This document shows positions 16,118 to 24,606 of a DNA stretch of 52,147 nucleotides, piece by piece; the first letter of the stretch is position 1; every line of letters begins with the position of its first letter. The DNA is taken from positions 1 through 52,147 of the forward strand of contig JAZNVL010000046.1 in NCBI GenBank assembly GCA_045592785.1. The letters run 5' to 3'. The position numbers and the translations under genes were made by a program. This stretch comes from RGIG8244 sp045592785 (GTDB lineage Bacteria > Verrucomicrobiota > Lentisphaeria > Victivallales > UBA1829). The notes under the pieces were generated by a model. The model was not told the origin of the DNA, ran no database searches, and saw only the letters and a list, made by a program, of their open reading frames with translations.

Positions 16118-17320
16118 ATGTTTATGCAGGAATCATTCCGCTGGTACGGCCCCAACGATCAGGTGCCGCTCTCTTATATCCGTCAGGCTGGCGCAGAAGG
16201 CGTGGTCAGTTCCCTGCATCACATTCCCTACGGGGAAGTGTGGACCGTGGAAGAGATCGAAAAGCACAAGAAGCTCATTGCCGATGCAGGCATGGTGTGG
16301 AACGTGGTGGAAAGTCTCCCCGTTCATGAAGACATCAAAGTCGGTGCCGGGAAATACAAGGAATACATCGAAAACTACAAGATCTCCCTGCGGAATCTGG
16401 GTAAATGCGGGGTGAAAGTTATCACCTACAACTTCATGCCCGTTCTGGACTGGGTCCGCACGGATCTCCGGTACAAACTGCCGGACGGCAGCGAAGCGTT
16501 GTATTTCAATCAGGCGCAGTTTGCCGCATTCGAGATCTTCATTCTCAAACGCAAAGGCGCGGATCAGGATTACCCCGCCGACAAGGTCAAAGAAGCCGAA
16601 GTCTTTTTCAACAGCATGACACCGGAACAGGTGAAGGAGTTCACCGTTTCCATCATTGATAACTTCCCCGGGTTCAAAGGGGTCACACTGGATGACGTCC
16701 GCGCCATGCTTCAGCGTTACGAAACGCTCACGAGAGCCAAACTGGAAGAAAATCTTACCTGCTTCCTCAGCGAAGTCTGCCCCGTTGCCGAAGAAGCCGG
16801 TTGTATCATGACCATTCACCCCGATGACCCGCCCTATCCCATTCTGGGACTCCCCCGTATTTTCGGGAATCAGGCGGATATCGACCGTCTGCTGACCAGT
16901 GTTCCCTCCAAAGCCAACGGGATCTGTTTCTGTGCGGGATCCTTCTCCGGCAGTCTGAAAAATGACATCGTTTCCATGTTCAAATCCTGCGCCAGCCGGG
17001 TGGGCTTCATCCACCTGCGCAGTACGCAGCACGACGACAACGGCAATTTCTTCGAAGCAAATCATCTGGAAGGCTGTGTCAATATGCCCGAACTGGTGAC
17101 TGCCATCATCGAAGAACAGCTCCGCAGACAGGCGGAAGGCAGAGAAGACTGGCGGATCCCGTTCCGTCCCGACCATGGTCATACCATGCTGGATGACCTG
17201 GAAAAACCGCTGTCCGCCAATCCCGGCTACAGCGCCATCGGACGTCTCAAAGGGTTGGCAGAGATCCGCGGACTGGAACGCGGGATCCTTTACAGCAAAT
17301 TCCCGCAGGTCAAAATCTGA
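16118..17320 (+). CDS. uxuA: D-mannonate dehydratase
   Basis: A 400-aa UxuA family enzyme that dehydrates D-mannonate to 2-keto-3-deoxy-gluconate. Seen are ESFRWYGPNDQVPL at the N-terminus, MTIHPDDPPYPILGLPRI, GICFCAGSF, VGFIHLRS and FRPDHGH, the metal- and substrate-binding blocks in the family order. Length is normal (about 350-400 aa). The start is set at ATG 16118, with GGGGTG upstream; ATG 16124 is also possible, and the GTG at 16112 overlaps the previous stop. It is coupled to the SDR gene, giving two successive steps of hexuronate catabolism. Confidence 0.93.
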   Translation: MFMQESFRWYGPNDQVPLSYIRQAGAEGVVSSLHHIPYGEVWTVEEIEKHKKLIADAGMVWNVVESLPVHEDIKVGAGKYKEYIENYKISLRNLGKCGVKVITYNFMPVLDWVRTDLRYKLPDGSEALYFNQAQFAAFEIFILKRKGADQDYPADKVKEAEVFFNSMTPEQVKEFTVSIIDNFPGFKGVTLDDVRAMLQRYETLTRAKLEENLTCFLSEVCPVAEEAGCIMTIHPDDPPYPILGLPRIFGNQADIDRLLTSVPSKANGICFCAGSFSGSLKNDIVSMFKSCASRVGFIHLRSTQHDDNGNFFEANHLEGCVNMPELVTAIIEEQLRRQAEGREDWRIPFRPDHGHTMLDDLEKPLSANPGYSAIGRLKGLAEIRGLERGILYSKFPQVKI

Positions 17321-17338
17321 AGAAAAAGGAATCTTAAC

Positions 17339-17812
17339 ATGGCTGAAGAAAACGTCACGCCCGCACGTCCCGGATGGGACGAATATTTCATGGAGATCGC
17401 GAAAGTAGTCGCACTCCGGAGCAACTGTTCCAGACGGCATGTCGCCGCCGTCATCGTGAAAGACGGCAGGATCATTTCCACGGGGTACAACGGTACGCCG
17501 CGGGGGATCAAGAACTGCAACGAAGGGGGCTGCCCCCGTTGTAATTCCAATGCGCCCAGCGGGACATCTCTGGAAGAATGTATCTGTTCTCACGGGGAAG
17601 AAAACGCCATTGTGCAGGCTGCCTATCACGGAATCTCCATCAAAGGCGCGACCCTTTACACCACCTTCAGTCCCTGTCTGCTCTGCGCAAAAATGATCAT
17701 CAATTCCGGAATCGTGGAAGTCGTTTACAACGAAAGTTATTCCATCGATGGAACAGCACGCCGTATCCTCAGCGAAGCCGGCGTCATTCTCCGTCCCGTT
17801 TCCGCAAAATAA
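17339..17812 (+). CDS. Deoxycytidylate (dCMP) deaminase family protein
   Basis: A 157-aa zinc deaminase of the dCMP deaminase/ComEB type, which would convert dCMP to dUMP. The zinc-binding motifs are CSHGEENAIVQAA (His and catalytic Glu) and SPCLLCAKMII (Pro-Cys-x2-Cys). ISTGYNGTPRG is the family's substrate-loop signature, and CNEGGCPRCN adds further Cys. Length is typical. It lies 18 bp after uxuA and 10 bp before the fucosidase, an odd place for a nucleotide enzyme. AAGGA precedes the ATG. Confidence 0.88.
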   Translation: MAEENVTPARPGWDEYFMEIAKVVALRSNCSRRHVAAVIVKDGRIISTGYNGTPRGIKNCNEGGCPRCNSNAPSGTSLEECICSHGEENAIVQAAYHGISIKGATLYTTFSPCLLCAKMIINSGIVEVVYNESYSIDGTARRILSEAGVILRPVSAK

Positions 17813-17822
17813 AGGTGCTGTA

Positions 17823-19052
17823 ATGAAACGCACAGACTGGTTTACAGAAGCCCGGTTCGGACTCTTTCTGCACTGGGGGATCTATGCCATCCCCGCGAAA
17901 GGCGAATGGACATACGCCCTGGATCCCTGGGAGGAAGGCAAATACGAATCCTTTGCCCATGAATTCGATCCGACGGAATACGATCCGGCAGAATGGGCGC
18001 GGATGGCAAAAGCTGCCGGCATGAAATACGCCGTGCTGACCACCCGTCATCACGACGGGTTCTGTATGTTTGACAGTCATTACACCGATTACAAAATCAC
18101 CAATTCGCCTTACGGGAAAGATGCCGTCCGCATGTTTGTGGAGGCATTCCGTGCCGAAGGTTTGCGGATCGGATTCTATCATTCGCTCCCCGACTGGCGG
18201 CATCCCGGGTATGTGGATGAGGAAACGCCGGAATTCATTCAGAAGAACATACGCCGTACTCCCACCGATGCAGAGTATCAGGACTTCCTGAAACTGCTCT
18301 ACAATCATGTGGAACAGTTGATGACGGAATACGGAAAGATCGACCTTCTGTTCCTGGATTACACCAGCAAGACGAAAGCCGGAATGGATTATTTCCAGAG
18401 AGACAAACTGCTGGAAATGATCTATCGGCATCAGCCCGATATTCTGGTGAATGACCGTCTGGCGTATTTCAAGGAAGATGTCCGGGACTTCGATTATTAC
18501 ACGCCGGAGATCTGTGTGCCGAATCAGCCCCAGCATGTCAAGGGAAATGAAGTGGTCTGGGAAACCTGTGCCACCATGAACGACAACTGGGGTTATTGCA
18601 GTACCGATCACGCGTACAAACCGTTGGAAGCACTCATCGCCGGACTGGCAGGGTGTGTCTCCCGGAACGGAAACCTGCTGCTCAATATCGGACCCGATGA
18701 AAAAGGCAATTTCCCCGCCCAGACCATTCAACGGCTGGAAGAAATGGCTGTCTGGTTCCAATACGCCGGAGAAGCTGTCACCGGTTGCGGAAAATCACCG
18801 CACAAACCGCCCTTCGGATGCTGTTATACCCAGAAAGGAAATGATCTTTACTGTTTCTTCCTGCAGCCGCCCATGGGCGATGTGATCCTGCCGGAACTCA
18901 AAGGAAGGATCGAATCCATCACGAACCTGCGGACGGGGGAAGAAGTGGCACTGGTCAGTCACTGGGGCTTTGAACTGCTGAAAGAAGACGAACAGCGGAT
19001 CCGCCCGGTCCACCTCCGTGCCGGTGATGTCTTGAAGATCCGTCTGAAATAA
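17823..19052 (+). CDS. Alpha-L-fucosidase, GH29
   Basis: A 409-aa GH29-type fucosidase. Seen are WFTEARFGLFLHWGIYAIPA, GMKYAVLTTRHHDGFCMF, IGFYHSLPDW and IDLLFLDY, which carries the probable nucleophile Asp, then NGNLLLNIGPDEKG. The catalytic barrel takes most of the length, with a short beta domain at the end. No signal peptide is visible, so it probably acts in the cytoplasm on imported oligosaccharides. The start at 17823 gives the conserved RTDWF N-terminus; longer in-frame starts lie inside the deaminase gene. The ribosome binding site is weak (GGTG). Confidence 0.9.
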   Translation: MKRTDWFTEARFGLFLHWGIYAIPAKGEWTYALDPWEEGKYESFAHEFDPTEYDPAEWARMAKAAGMKYAVLTTRHHDGFCMFDSHYTDYKITNSPYGKDAVRMFVEAFRAEGLRIGFYHSLPDWRHPGYVDEETPEFIQKNIRRTPTDAEYQDFLKLLYNHVEQLMTEYGKIDLLFLDYTSKTKAGMDYFQRDKLLEMIYRHQPDILVNDRLAYFKEDVRDFDYYTPEICVPNQPQHVKGNEVVWETCATMNDNWGYCSTDHAYKPLEALIAGLAGCVSRNGNLLLNIGPDEKGNFPAQTIQRLEEMAVWFQYAGEAVTGCGKSPHKPPFGCCYTQKGNDLYCFFLQPPMGDVILPELKGRIESITNLRTGEEVALVSHWGFELLKEDEQRIRPVHLRAGDVLKIRLK

Positions 19053-19092
19053 TAATTCCCGTATCCGGAAATATACAGAAAGTAATGACCTT

Positions 19093-20106
19093 ATGAAGAA
19101 GTTTGACGGTCTTGATATCATCGTCCCTGTGTCGATCGGGGGAGTCGATGATGATGCTCAACATATTGCTGATTCGATCCTTGCGCAGTACACGGCTTAC
19201 GGGTTCACCCGTTTCGCTCTTTTCATGCCCGGCAAAGGATGGCGCAGCATCTCGTATCCGCCCCGGGAATACTTTGAACAGAAAGCGGAACTTTTTCTGG
19301 AAATCCGGAAACGGCTCCCTGCAGAGATCAGCTGCGGATGGTGGCACACTCTCGTCCTGAAATCGGGCCCCGTCCCCGGCTGCACAAGGATCGTCCGGAT
19401 GGACGGGACCGAAGCGCCCTTTTCCACCTGTCCACTTGATCCGGTCTACCGGAAACAGTTTGCGGAAGATGTGGCAATGGTCCTTGCCAAAGCCCATCCT
19501 GATTTTTTTGTGACCGAAGATGACTTCGGCATCAACTGTCACGGTGGTTATGCCTGTTTCTGCCAATACCATCTGGAAGAATTTGCCCGCCGGGAAGGAC
19601 GTTATTATTCCCGGGAAGAACTGGCAGAACTTTTCACCACGCATTACGCCGAATCCCGGGAACTGCGCCGTCGGTGGCAGCTCCTCGGCAGGGATTCTCT
19701 CGCCCTGTTTGCCAAGGCGATCCGGGAAGAAGCAGACAAACGCACCCCGGAGATCCCCATGGGCGTCATGCAGCCGGGCTCCGATGACTGCGACGGCTGT
19801 GCTGCCGAAACGGTGGCGCGCGCCTTTGCCGGTAAAGATCATGTGCCTTTTGTCCGGTTTCACGGCACATTTTACAATGGGGAACACATCGATGATATCC
19901 CATCGGTCCTTTACTCCGCCATTTATTCCAAAGAACACATCAAGGGTGAATTCCGTTTTTATCACGAATCGGATACCTATCCCCATTCCCGTTTTTACAC
20001 ATCCGGCAGCTGTATGCGTGCCATGATGGGCGCGATCTATTCCTGCGGTTGTATCTGCAAACACACGTTCCACTACGCAGACCCGGTTTTCATCAAGATC
20101 CGGTAA
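19093..20106 (+). CDS. Glycosidase-like protein, possibly truncated at the C-terminus
   Basis: A 337-aa protein with the look of a TIM-barrel glycosidase half: FTRFALFMPGKGWR, then DFFVTEDDFGINCHGGYACFC with possible catalytic acidic residues, FVRFHGTF and FRFYHESDTYPHSRFYTSGS. It resembles barrel portions of GH42-like or uncharacterised Lentisphaerota glycosidases that are often 600 residues or longer. It stops abruptly at ADPVFIKIR, within what looks like the barrel, 12 bp from a convergent gene. Nothing recognisable continues in another frame. I infer truncation but cannot prove it. No signal peptide. Confidence 0.55.
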   Translation: MKKFDGLDIIVPVSIGGVDDDAQHIADSILAQYTAYGFTRFALFMPGKGWRSISYPPREYFEQKAELFLEIRKRLPAEISCGWWHTLVLKSGPVPGCTRIVRMDGTEAPFSTCPLDPVYRKQFAEDVAMVLAKAHPDFFVTEDDFGINCHGGYACFCQYHLEEFARREGRYYSREELAELFTTHYAESRELRRRWQLLGRDSLALFAKAIREEADKRTPEIPMGVMQPGSDDCDGCAAETVARAFAGKDHVPFVRFHGTFYNGEHIDDIPSVLYSAIYSKEHIKGEFRFYHESDTYPHSRFYTSGSCMRAMMGAIYSCGCICKHTFHYADPVFIKIR

Positions 20107-20112
20107 CGGAAA

Positions 20113-20130
20113 GATCTCTTAAAAGAGATC
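20113..20130. terminator. Palindromic hairpin between convergent genes
   Basis: GATCTCTTAAAAGAGATC is a perfect 18-bp palindrome that overlaps the stop codon of the minus-strand esterase. It is followed by TTTCC on the minus strand, so it is at best a weak terminator for both directions. Confidence 0.4.
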
Positions 20131-21015
20131 AAGGCCTCCGTCATCCATGGGGACAGACATCTTGGAATCTTCCTCCCTGCGCAATGCTTTCAGCAGCGGT
20201 GTATACTGCTTCTGGAAGAAGATCAGTGCGTGATCAAAGGCATTCTGCCAGTAAGGATTCGTATGACCGCCGGGCCGTTCCTGATAATCGTGTCCGATCC
20301 GCTGTGTCAACAGTTGCTGATGAAGGGCGCGGTTATCGTTTATAAAAAAGTCTTCCGTCCCGCAGTCGAGAGAGATCGCCAGTTCATTGGGTTTGAGATC
20401 CTTCGCAGCGGCGCATGCCGTATGTTTTTTCCAGACTTCCGCATTTTTCTCCGGATCACCCAGCACATCGTTCAAGCCCCATCTGCCGGGCCAGTTACAG
20501 ACATTCACGCCGGCGCTCATAGCAATGGCAGTACCGAAACGGTCATGATGCCGTATGCCGATCCAGAGAGCGCCGTGTCCCCCCATACTGGCGCCGCAGA
20601 GAGCCCGTGCTTTCCGGTCATCCACGGTGCGGAAATTCTTATCCATCCACGCGGGAAGTTCTTTGGCGATGAAAGTCTCATACTTGCATGTTTCATCCAC
20701 CGGACTGTCATAATACCAGCTCAATCCGACATAGGCACTTACCACGATGATATCGTAAAAAGAGATCTCCCGCGCCATATCCGGAATGAGCTCATTCCAG
20801 CTGTTCTGGTTGGCACCTGCCCCATGGAGCAGATACATCACCGGATATTTCCGGTTGACTTTCGTTTTATAAGAGGCGGGCAGTGTCACGGTAACGGGGA
20901 TCATTTTGTTCATCACTGTACTTTTCACCTGCACCTTCCGGATCTCCCCGGATTGAGCATACAGGATCACACCGGCAGTAAACACAAAAAGAAGAGTGAG
21001 CAATAATTTTTTCAT
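20119..21015 (-). CDS. Secreted esterase (esterase D/mycolyltransferase-like alpha/beta hydrolase), copy 2
   Basis: A 298-aa protein with a cleavable signal peptide (MKKLLLTLLFVFTAGVILYAQ). It is an alpha/beta hydrolase of the esterase D family: YPVMYLLHGAGANQNSW (oxyanion region), CGASMGGHGALW (Gly-x-Ser-x-Gly nucleophile elbow), SLDCGTEDFF (catalytic Asp) and PGGHTNPYW (catalytic His). Such secreted esterases often remove acetyl or feruloyl groups from glycans; the substrate here is not known. AAAGGA is best placed for the ATG at 21015; another ATG at 21030 overlaps the previous stop. It is a clear paralog of the gene just upstream. Confidence 0.85.
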   Translation of the reverse strand: MKKLLLTLLFVFTAGVILYAQSGEIRKVQVKSTVMNKMIPVTVTLPASYKTKVNRKYPVMYLLHGAGANQNSWNELIPDMAREISFYDIIVVSAYVGLSWYYDSPVDETCKYETFIAKELPAWMDKNFRTVDDRKARALCGASMGGHGALWIGIRHHDRFGTAIAMSAGVNVCNWPGRWGLNDVLGDPEKNAEVWKKHTACAAAKDLKPNELAISLDCGTEDFFINDNRALHQQLLTQRIGHDYQERPGGHTNPYWQNAFDHALIFFQKQYTPLLKALRREEDSKMSVPMDDGGLDLF

Positions 21016-21029
21016 GGGATGTCCTTTCA

Positions 21030-21884
21030 TCAGCGCATGTTCTGTTTCATCAATTCAACGACTACGGGGCGGAACTGACTGCGGAAGAAGACAGACGCAT
21101 AGGGGAAAACGCGGTTCCAGTATTCCCAGGTATGACCACCGGGCCGTTCCTGATAATCGTGTGCCACCTTGTTTTTCAGCAGCAGCTCATGGAGATCCCG
21201 GTTTGCCTGACTGAAAAAGTCATTGACGCCGCAGTCAATGGCGATCGCCAGTTCCCCGTTTTTCAGTGAAGCAGCTTCCGTGATGACCATGTGTTTATCC
21301 CAAACTTCCTTGTTTTCTTCGTATTTACCAAGGAGATTCGGCAGATTCCAGTTCTTCGGGAATTTGCGGACATCTACGCCGCCGCTCAACGCGATCCCGG
21401 TCCCGATCTTCTCCTTGTGACGGATCGCCAGCCAGAGGGCACCGTGTCCGCCCATGCTCAAACCGCAGAACGCTCTGGCGCGCCGGTCGTCAATGGTACG
21501 GAATTTGGCATCCACCCAACGGATGAGTTCTTTGGAACAGAACGTTTCGTATTTGATCTTGGGATCCACCGGACTGTCATAATACCAACTCATTTTTCCA
21601 TCGGGACACACCACGATGAAGTCATACCGGTTGGCATATTCCTTCACCGCACCGGATCTCGCGATCCAGTCATTCTGGTTCCCGCCCGCCCCGTGGAGCA
21701 GATACATCACCGGGAAACGGCGGTTGGGACTGGTTTCATAGGAATCCGGCAGCAGGATCTTGACCTTGACCGGCTTATCCATACAGGTGCTGTTCACGAC
21801 CACGTCCAGCACGGCGGCGGACAACGTAACGCTGCATACGGCGAGGAATACCGCCATAAGCAGAAGGGTGAAGATTCTTTTCAT
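21030..21884 (-). CDS. Secreted esterase (esterase D-like alpha/beta hydrolase), copy 1
   Basis: A 284-aa paralog of the following gene. It has an N-terminal signal peptide (MKRIFTLLLMAVFLAVCSVT, then LSAA). The catalytic parts are FPVMYLLHGAGGNQNDW, CGLSMGGHGALWLAIRH (Ser elbow), AIDCGVNDFF and PGGHTWEYWNRVFPYA. The two copies share gene order, length and nearly every motif, so a tandem duplication is clear. AAAGG precedes the start; a GTG one codon earlier is also possible. It follows ribokinase by 19 bp and is co-directional with lpxD. Confidence 0.85.
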   Translation of the reverse strand: MKRIFTLLLMAVFLAVCSVTLSAAVLDVVVNSTCMDKPVKVKILLPDSYETSPNRRFPVMYLLHGAGGNQNDWIARSGAVKEYANRYDFIVVCPDGKMSWYYDSPVDPKIKYETFCSKELIRWVDAKFRTIDDRRARAFCGLSMGGHGALWLAIRHKEKIGTGIALSGGVDVRKFPKNWNLPNLLGKYEENKEVWDKHMVITEAASLKNGELAIAIDCGVNDFFSQANRDLHELLLKNKVAHDYQERPGGHTWEYWNRVFPYASVFFRSQFRPVVVELMKQNMR

Positions 21885-21903
21885 CACAATACCTTTCTAT
21901 TGG

Positions 21904-22809
21904 TTAAATGGATTCACATTCATGCCGGAACGGGGCGGAACTCTGTGCGCCCATCCGGGTGACAGAAATGGAAGCGGCTTTCGATGCCAGAAGCATGGCT
22001 TCTTTCAAGGTCATGCCTTCCGCAAGACCGACAGCCAGTGCGCCGTTGAATACGTCGCCTGCCGCTGTGGTATCCACACTCTGCACTTTCCGCGCTGGCA
22101 CGATACCATCTTCCCCGTCAAAATAATAATACGCGCCACGGGACCCCATGGTGATGATCACCGCACGGACACTTTTGGCAATGAACCGTTCTGCCGCTTC
22201 CCGTGCGGATACGGCATCGGTGACCCGGATCCCGGTGAGCAGCTGTGCTTCCGTTTCATTGGGCGTGATCAGGAAGAGTTTCGGAAAGATCTCATCGGGC
22301 AGAACGGCGGCGGGCGCAGGATTCAGGATCACGCGGACCCCGTTGGCAGATGCCAGTTCAGCAGCATGAAGTACCGTTTCCACGGGCGTCTCCAACTGCA
22401 TGAGAACGATGTCTGTATTCTGCACCGGGTCTTTCGCAAGATCGATCTCCGCAGGGGAGAGTGTCCCGTTGGCACCGGATGCCACACTGATACAGTTTTC
22501 CGCCTTTTCATCCACCATGATGAGGGCGACACCGGAAGGATTTTCCGGATCCGTGAACACATGATCGGTCACGATCTTTTCCTTCTGCCAGGCGGCACGG
22601 GATTCCTTCCCGAAAAGATCATCGCCCACTTTCGCGATAAACGTGACTTCGGCACCCATCCGGGCAGCGGCGACCGCCTGGTTCGCGCCTTTGCCCCCCG
22701 GATTCATGAGGAAACGTCCGCCCAGGATCGTCTCCCCGGGGACGGGGATCCGCGCAGACTTCACCACCATATCCGTATTGGAACTGCCGATAACAGTGAC
22801 TTTACCCAT
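21904..22809 (-). CDS. rbsK: Ribokinase (PfkB family)
   Basis: A 301-aa PfkB-family sugar kinase, best matched to ribokinase: VTVIGSSNTDMVVK at the start, NPGGKGANQAVAAARMGA (the first PfkB signature), ILNPAPA, NETEAQLLTG and the C-terminal DTTAAGDVFNGALAVGL with the catalytic Asp. It would phosphorylate D-ribose to ribose-5-phosphate. No ribose transporter or RbsD lies nearby, so the exact sugar is inferred from family. It starts 3 bp after lpxD ends, with only a weak ribosome binding site, implying coupled translation. Confidence 0.87.
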   Translation of the reverse strand: MGKVTVIGSSNTDMVVKSARIPVPGETILGGRFLMNPGGKGANQAVAAARMGAEVTFIAKVGDDLFGKESRAAWQKEKIVTDHVFTDPENPSGVALIMVDEKAENCISVASGANGTLSPAEIDLAKDPVQNTDIVLMQLETPVETVLHAAELASANGVRVILNPAPAAVLPDEIFPKLFLITPNETEAQLLTGIRVTDAVSAREAAERFIAKSVRAVIITMGSRGAYYYFDGEDGIVPARKVQSVDTTAAGDVFNGALAVGLAEGMTLKEAMLLASKAASISVTRMGAQSSAPFRHECESI

Positions 22810-22812
22810 GAA

Positions 22813-23850
22813 TCAGTCTTTCTTTTCGGCGAGCAACGCTTCCAGTTTGGCGATTTTGGCTTCCAGTTTCTTCATGCGGCGGGGCAGAAGATGACGTTCC
22901 AGAAAGTCTTCCTGGGATTCCGCGGGAAGTCCGATGACCATGGTCCCGGGCGCAACACTTCGCTGTGCCGCAGAAGCTCCGGCAACCGTACAGCCGTCAC
23001 CCAGCGTGATATGACCGTTGATCCCGGCCTGTGCGGCGACCGTGACACCGCGTCCGATTTCCGTACTTCCGGCGATCCCGCACTGTCCGATAAGGACGGA
23101 GGATTCACCGACGATCACGTTATGTGCCACATGGACGAGGTTATCGATCTTGACATTTTTCTTGACCCATGTTTTGCCGAACCGGGCACGGTCGATGGTG
23201 GAATTCGCGCCGATCTCCACATCATCACCGATCACAACGATCCCGTTCTGGGGCACTTTGACCAATCCGCGGAATGTGGGATTGAAACCGAAACCGTCAC
23301 CGCCGATGGTGGCACCGGAATGAATGATACATTTCTTCCCCACAATACAACGGTGCAGAATGGAAACATTGGGGTTGATCACGGTATCTTCACCGATTTT
23401 TGCGTAATGGCCGATATACGCGCCGGAACGGATCACAGCACCTTTTTCCACCACAGCACCTTCTTCAATCACTGCGCAGGGGCCAACATGAACACCTTCC
23501 GCCACCTGTGCGGTGGGATGCACATACGCCTGGGGATGGATGGTCATTTCAAAGGTCAGAGGCTCCGGCGCAAACAGGTTGCAGACTTTGGTGAAAGCCT
23601 TATCGGGATCGGCGCAGAGGATCAGCGCAGTTTCGGGGAGCGGGTCATGTGCCCAGTCAGCGGGAGTCAGGATGACGGATGCCTTGCTGGCACGCATTTG
23701 TGTAAGATATTTTGCATTATGCAGGAAAGAAGCTTCGCCGCTTTCCGCCATTTTCAATGAATTGACACCATGCACAACAATATCGGCATTGCCTTTCACG
23801 GTACCGCCGACCAGTTCCGCCAGTTCACTTGCTTTGTACTCTTTTTCCAT
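22813..23850 (-). CDS. lpxD: UDP-3-O-acylglucosamine N-acyltransferase
   Basis: A 345-aa LpxD, which adds the second hydroxyacyl chain in lipid A synthesis. The N-terminal uridine-binding domain is followed by a left-handed beta-helix of hexapeptide repeats (about residues 100-290). GDGFGF, VEIGANSTIDRA and the active-site region NLVHVAHNV with its catalytic His are visible. The end is a helical extension of Lys/Glu/Leu residues. Length is typical (about 340 aa). It follows the OmpH-like gene by 23 bp, an arrangement known from many Gram-negatives. Confidence 0.93.
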   Translation of the reverse strand: MEKEYKASELAELVGGTVKGNADIVVHGVNSLKMAESGEASFLHNAKYLTQMRASKASVILTPADWAHDPLPETALILCADPDKAFTKVCNLFAPEPLTFEMTIHPQAYVHPTAQVAEGVHVGPCAVIEEGAVVEKGAVIRSGAYIGHYAKIGEDTVINPNVSILHRCIVGKKCIIHSGATIGGDGFGFNPTFRGLVKVPQNGIVVIGDDVEIGANSTIDRARFGKTWVKKNVKIDNLVHVAHNVIVGESSVLIGQCGIAGSTEIGRGVTVAAQAGINGHITLGDGCTVAGASAAQRSVAPGTMVIGLPAESQEDFLERHLLPRRMKKLEAKIAKLEALLAEKKD

Positions 23851-23873
23851 GATTTCATGTTCCTTTCGCTGTA

Positions 23874-24467
23874 TTATTTTGCTTCTTTTTTCTTTTCTTC
23901 CTGATATGCCCGGTTCAGATTTTCCAGTACGGGCCTGGTAATATCCATTTCCGGGGTGAAATAGACCACGGCACTGATCTCATTGCTGGTGGAACCGGAA
24001 TGATCCAGCACCAGGGTATACCCCTGCACCTGTGCATGAGCAGAGGTCTGTGCTTTGATCTCGGCAAGGATCTCCGCGCGGAGTTTTTCGTAAGCGGTGC
24101 GGATCTGTTCCTGCCGTGACTTGGCATAACTTTTGAGTTCGGCATCTTTGACTGCCATTTTTTCGTACAGTTCCCGCGCATTGAGTTCTTTGTTTTTGCG
24201 TTCAGCGGGAGTGAGTGCGAAATTATTCTGCGCCTGATCTCTTGCTGTTTCGAAATCTTTTTTCAGGGTCTGGATCTGGGCATTGAGTTTCATGGAATAT
24301 TCGCGGAATGTATCCATCTGTTCCTGCAGTTTTTTCTCCACGACTTTGGTCTTTTCGTAGTTCTGGAAAACATACCGCATGTCAATGACAGCGATCTTGG
24401 TCTCGGCGGCGCAGAGAGCCGCGACTGCACAGAGAAACGTGCAGATTGCAAGCATTTTTTTCATCAT
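23874..24467 (-). CDS. OmpH/Skp-family periplasmic chaperone
   Basis: A 197-aa protein with a signal peptide (MMKKMLAICTFLCAVAALCA). The mature part starts with the Skp-type strand KIAVIDMRYVFQNYEKTK, followed by long Lys/Glu/Gln-rich helices that form the tentacle, then a short strand segment YTLVLDHSGSTSNE. This is the OmpH (Skp) family, which holds outer-membrane proteins in the periplasm. Position directly before lpxD supports it. GAGGAT precedes the ATG, and a good promoter lies at 24506-24533. Confidence 0.85.
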   Translation of the reverse strand: MMKKMLAICTFLCAVAALCAAETKIAVIDMRYVFQNYEKTKVVEKKLQEQMDTFREYSMKLNAQIQTLKKDFETARDQAQNNFALTPAERKNKELNARELYEKMAVKDAELKSYAKSRQEQIRTAYEKLRAEILAEIKAQTSAHAQVQGYTLVLDHSGSTSNEISAVVYFTPEMDITRPVLENLNRAYQEEKKKEAK

Positions 24468-24505
24468 GTTATATCCTCGTGTTGGTGTTGCTGTATTCTA
24501 TCACG

Positions 24506-24533
24506 AATATAACGCAAAAATGAAAAAATGCAA
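24506..24533 (-). promoter_or_regulatory. Promoter of the ompH-lpxD-rbsK-esterase unit
   Basis: On the minus strand, TTGCAT (24528-24533), a 16-bp spacer and TATATT (24506-24511) lie 38 bp before the OmpH-like start. Confidence 0.65.
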
Positions 24534-24568
24534 CCTCTTTTTAATAGAATATACCGTATTTTTTCAAC

Positions 24569-24597
24569 CTGCCGGCGGATTTTTACTCCGCCGGCAG
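24569..24597 (-). terminator. Strong hairpin after the GH95 gene
   Basis: Arms CTGCCGGCGGA and TCCGCCGGCAG (24569-24579, 24587-24597) form an 11-bp GC-rich stem with a 7-nt A/T loop, 9 bp past the fucosidase stop. No T-run follows on the minus strand, so termination efficiency is uncertain. Confidence 0.6.
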
Positions 24598-24606
24598 AGT
24601 TTCATG

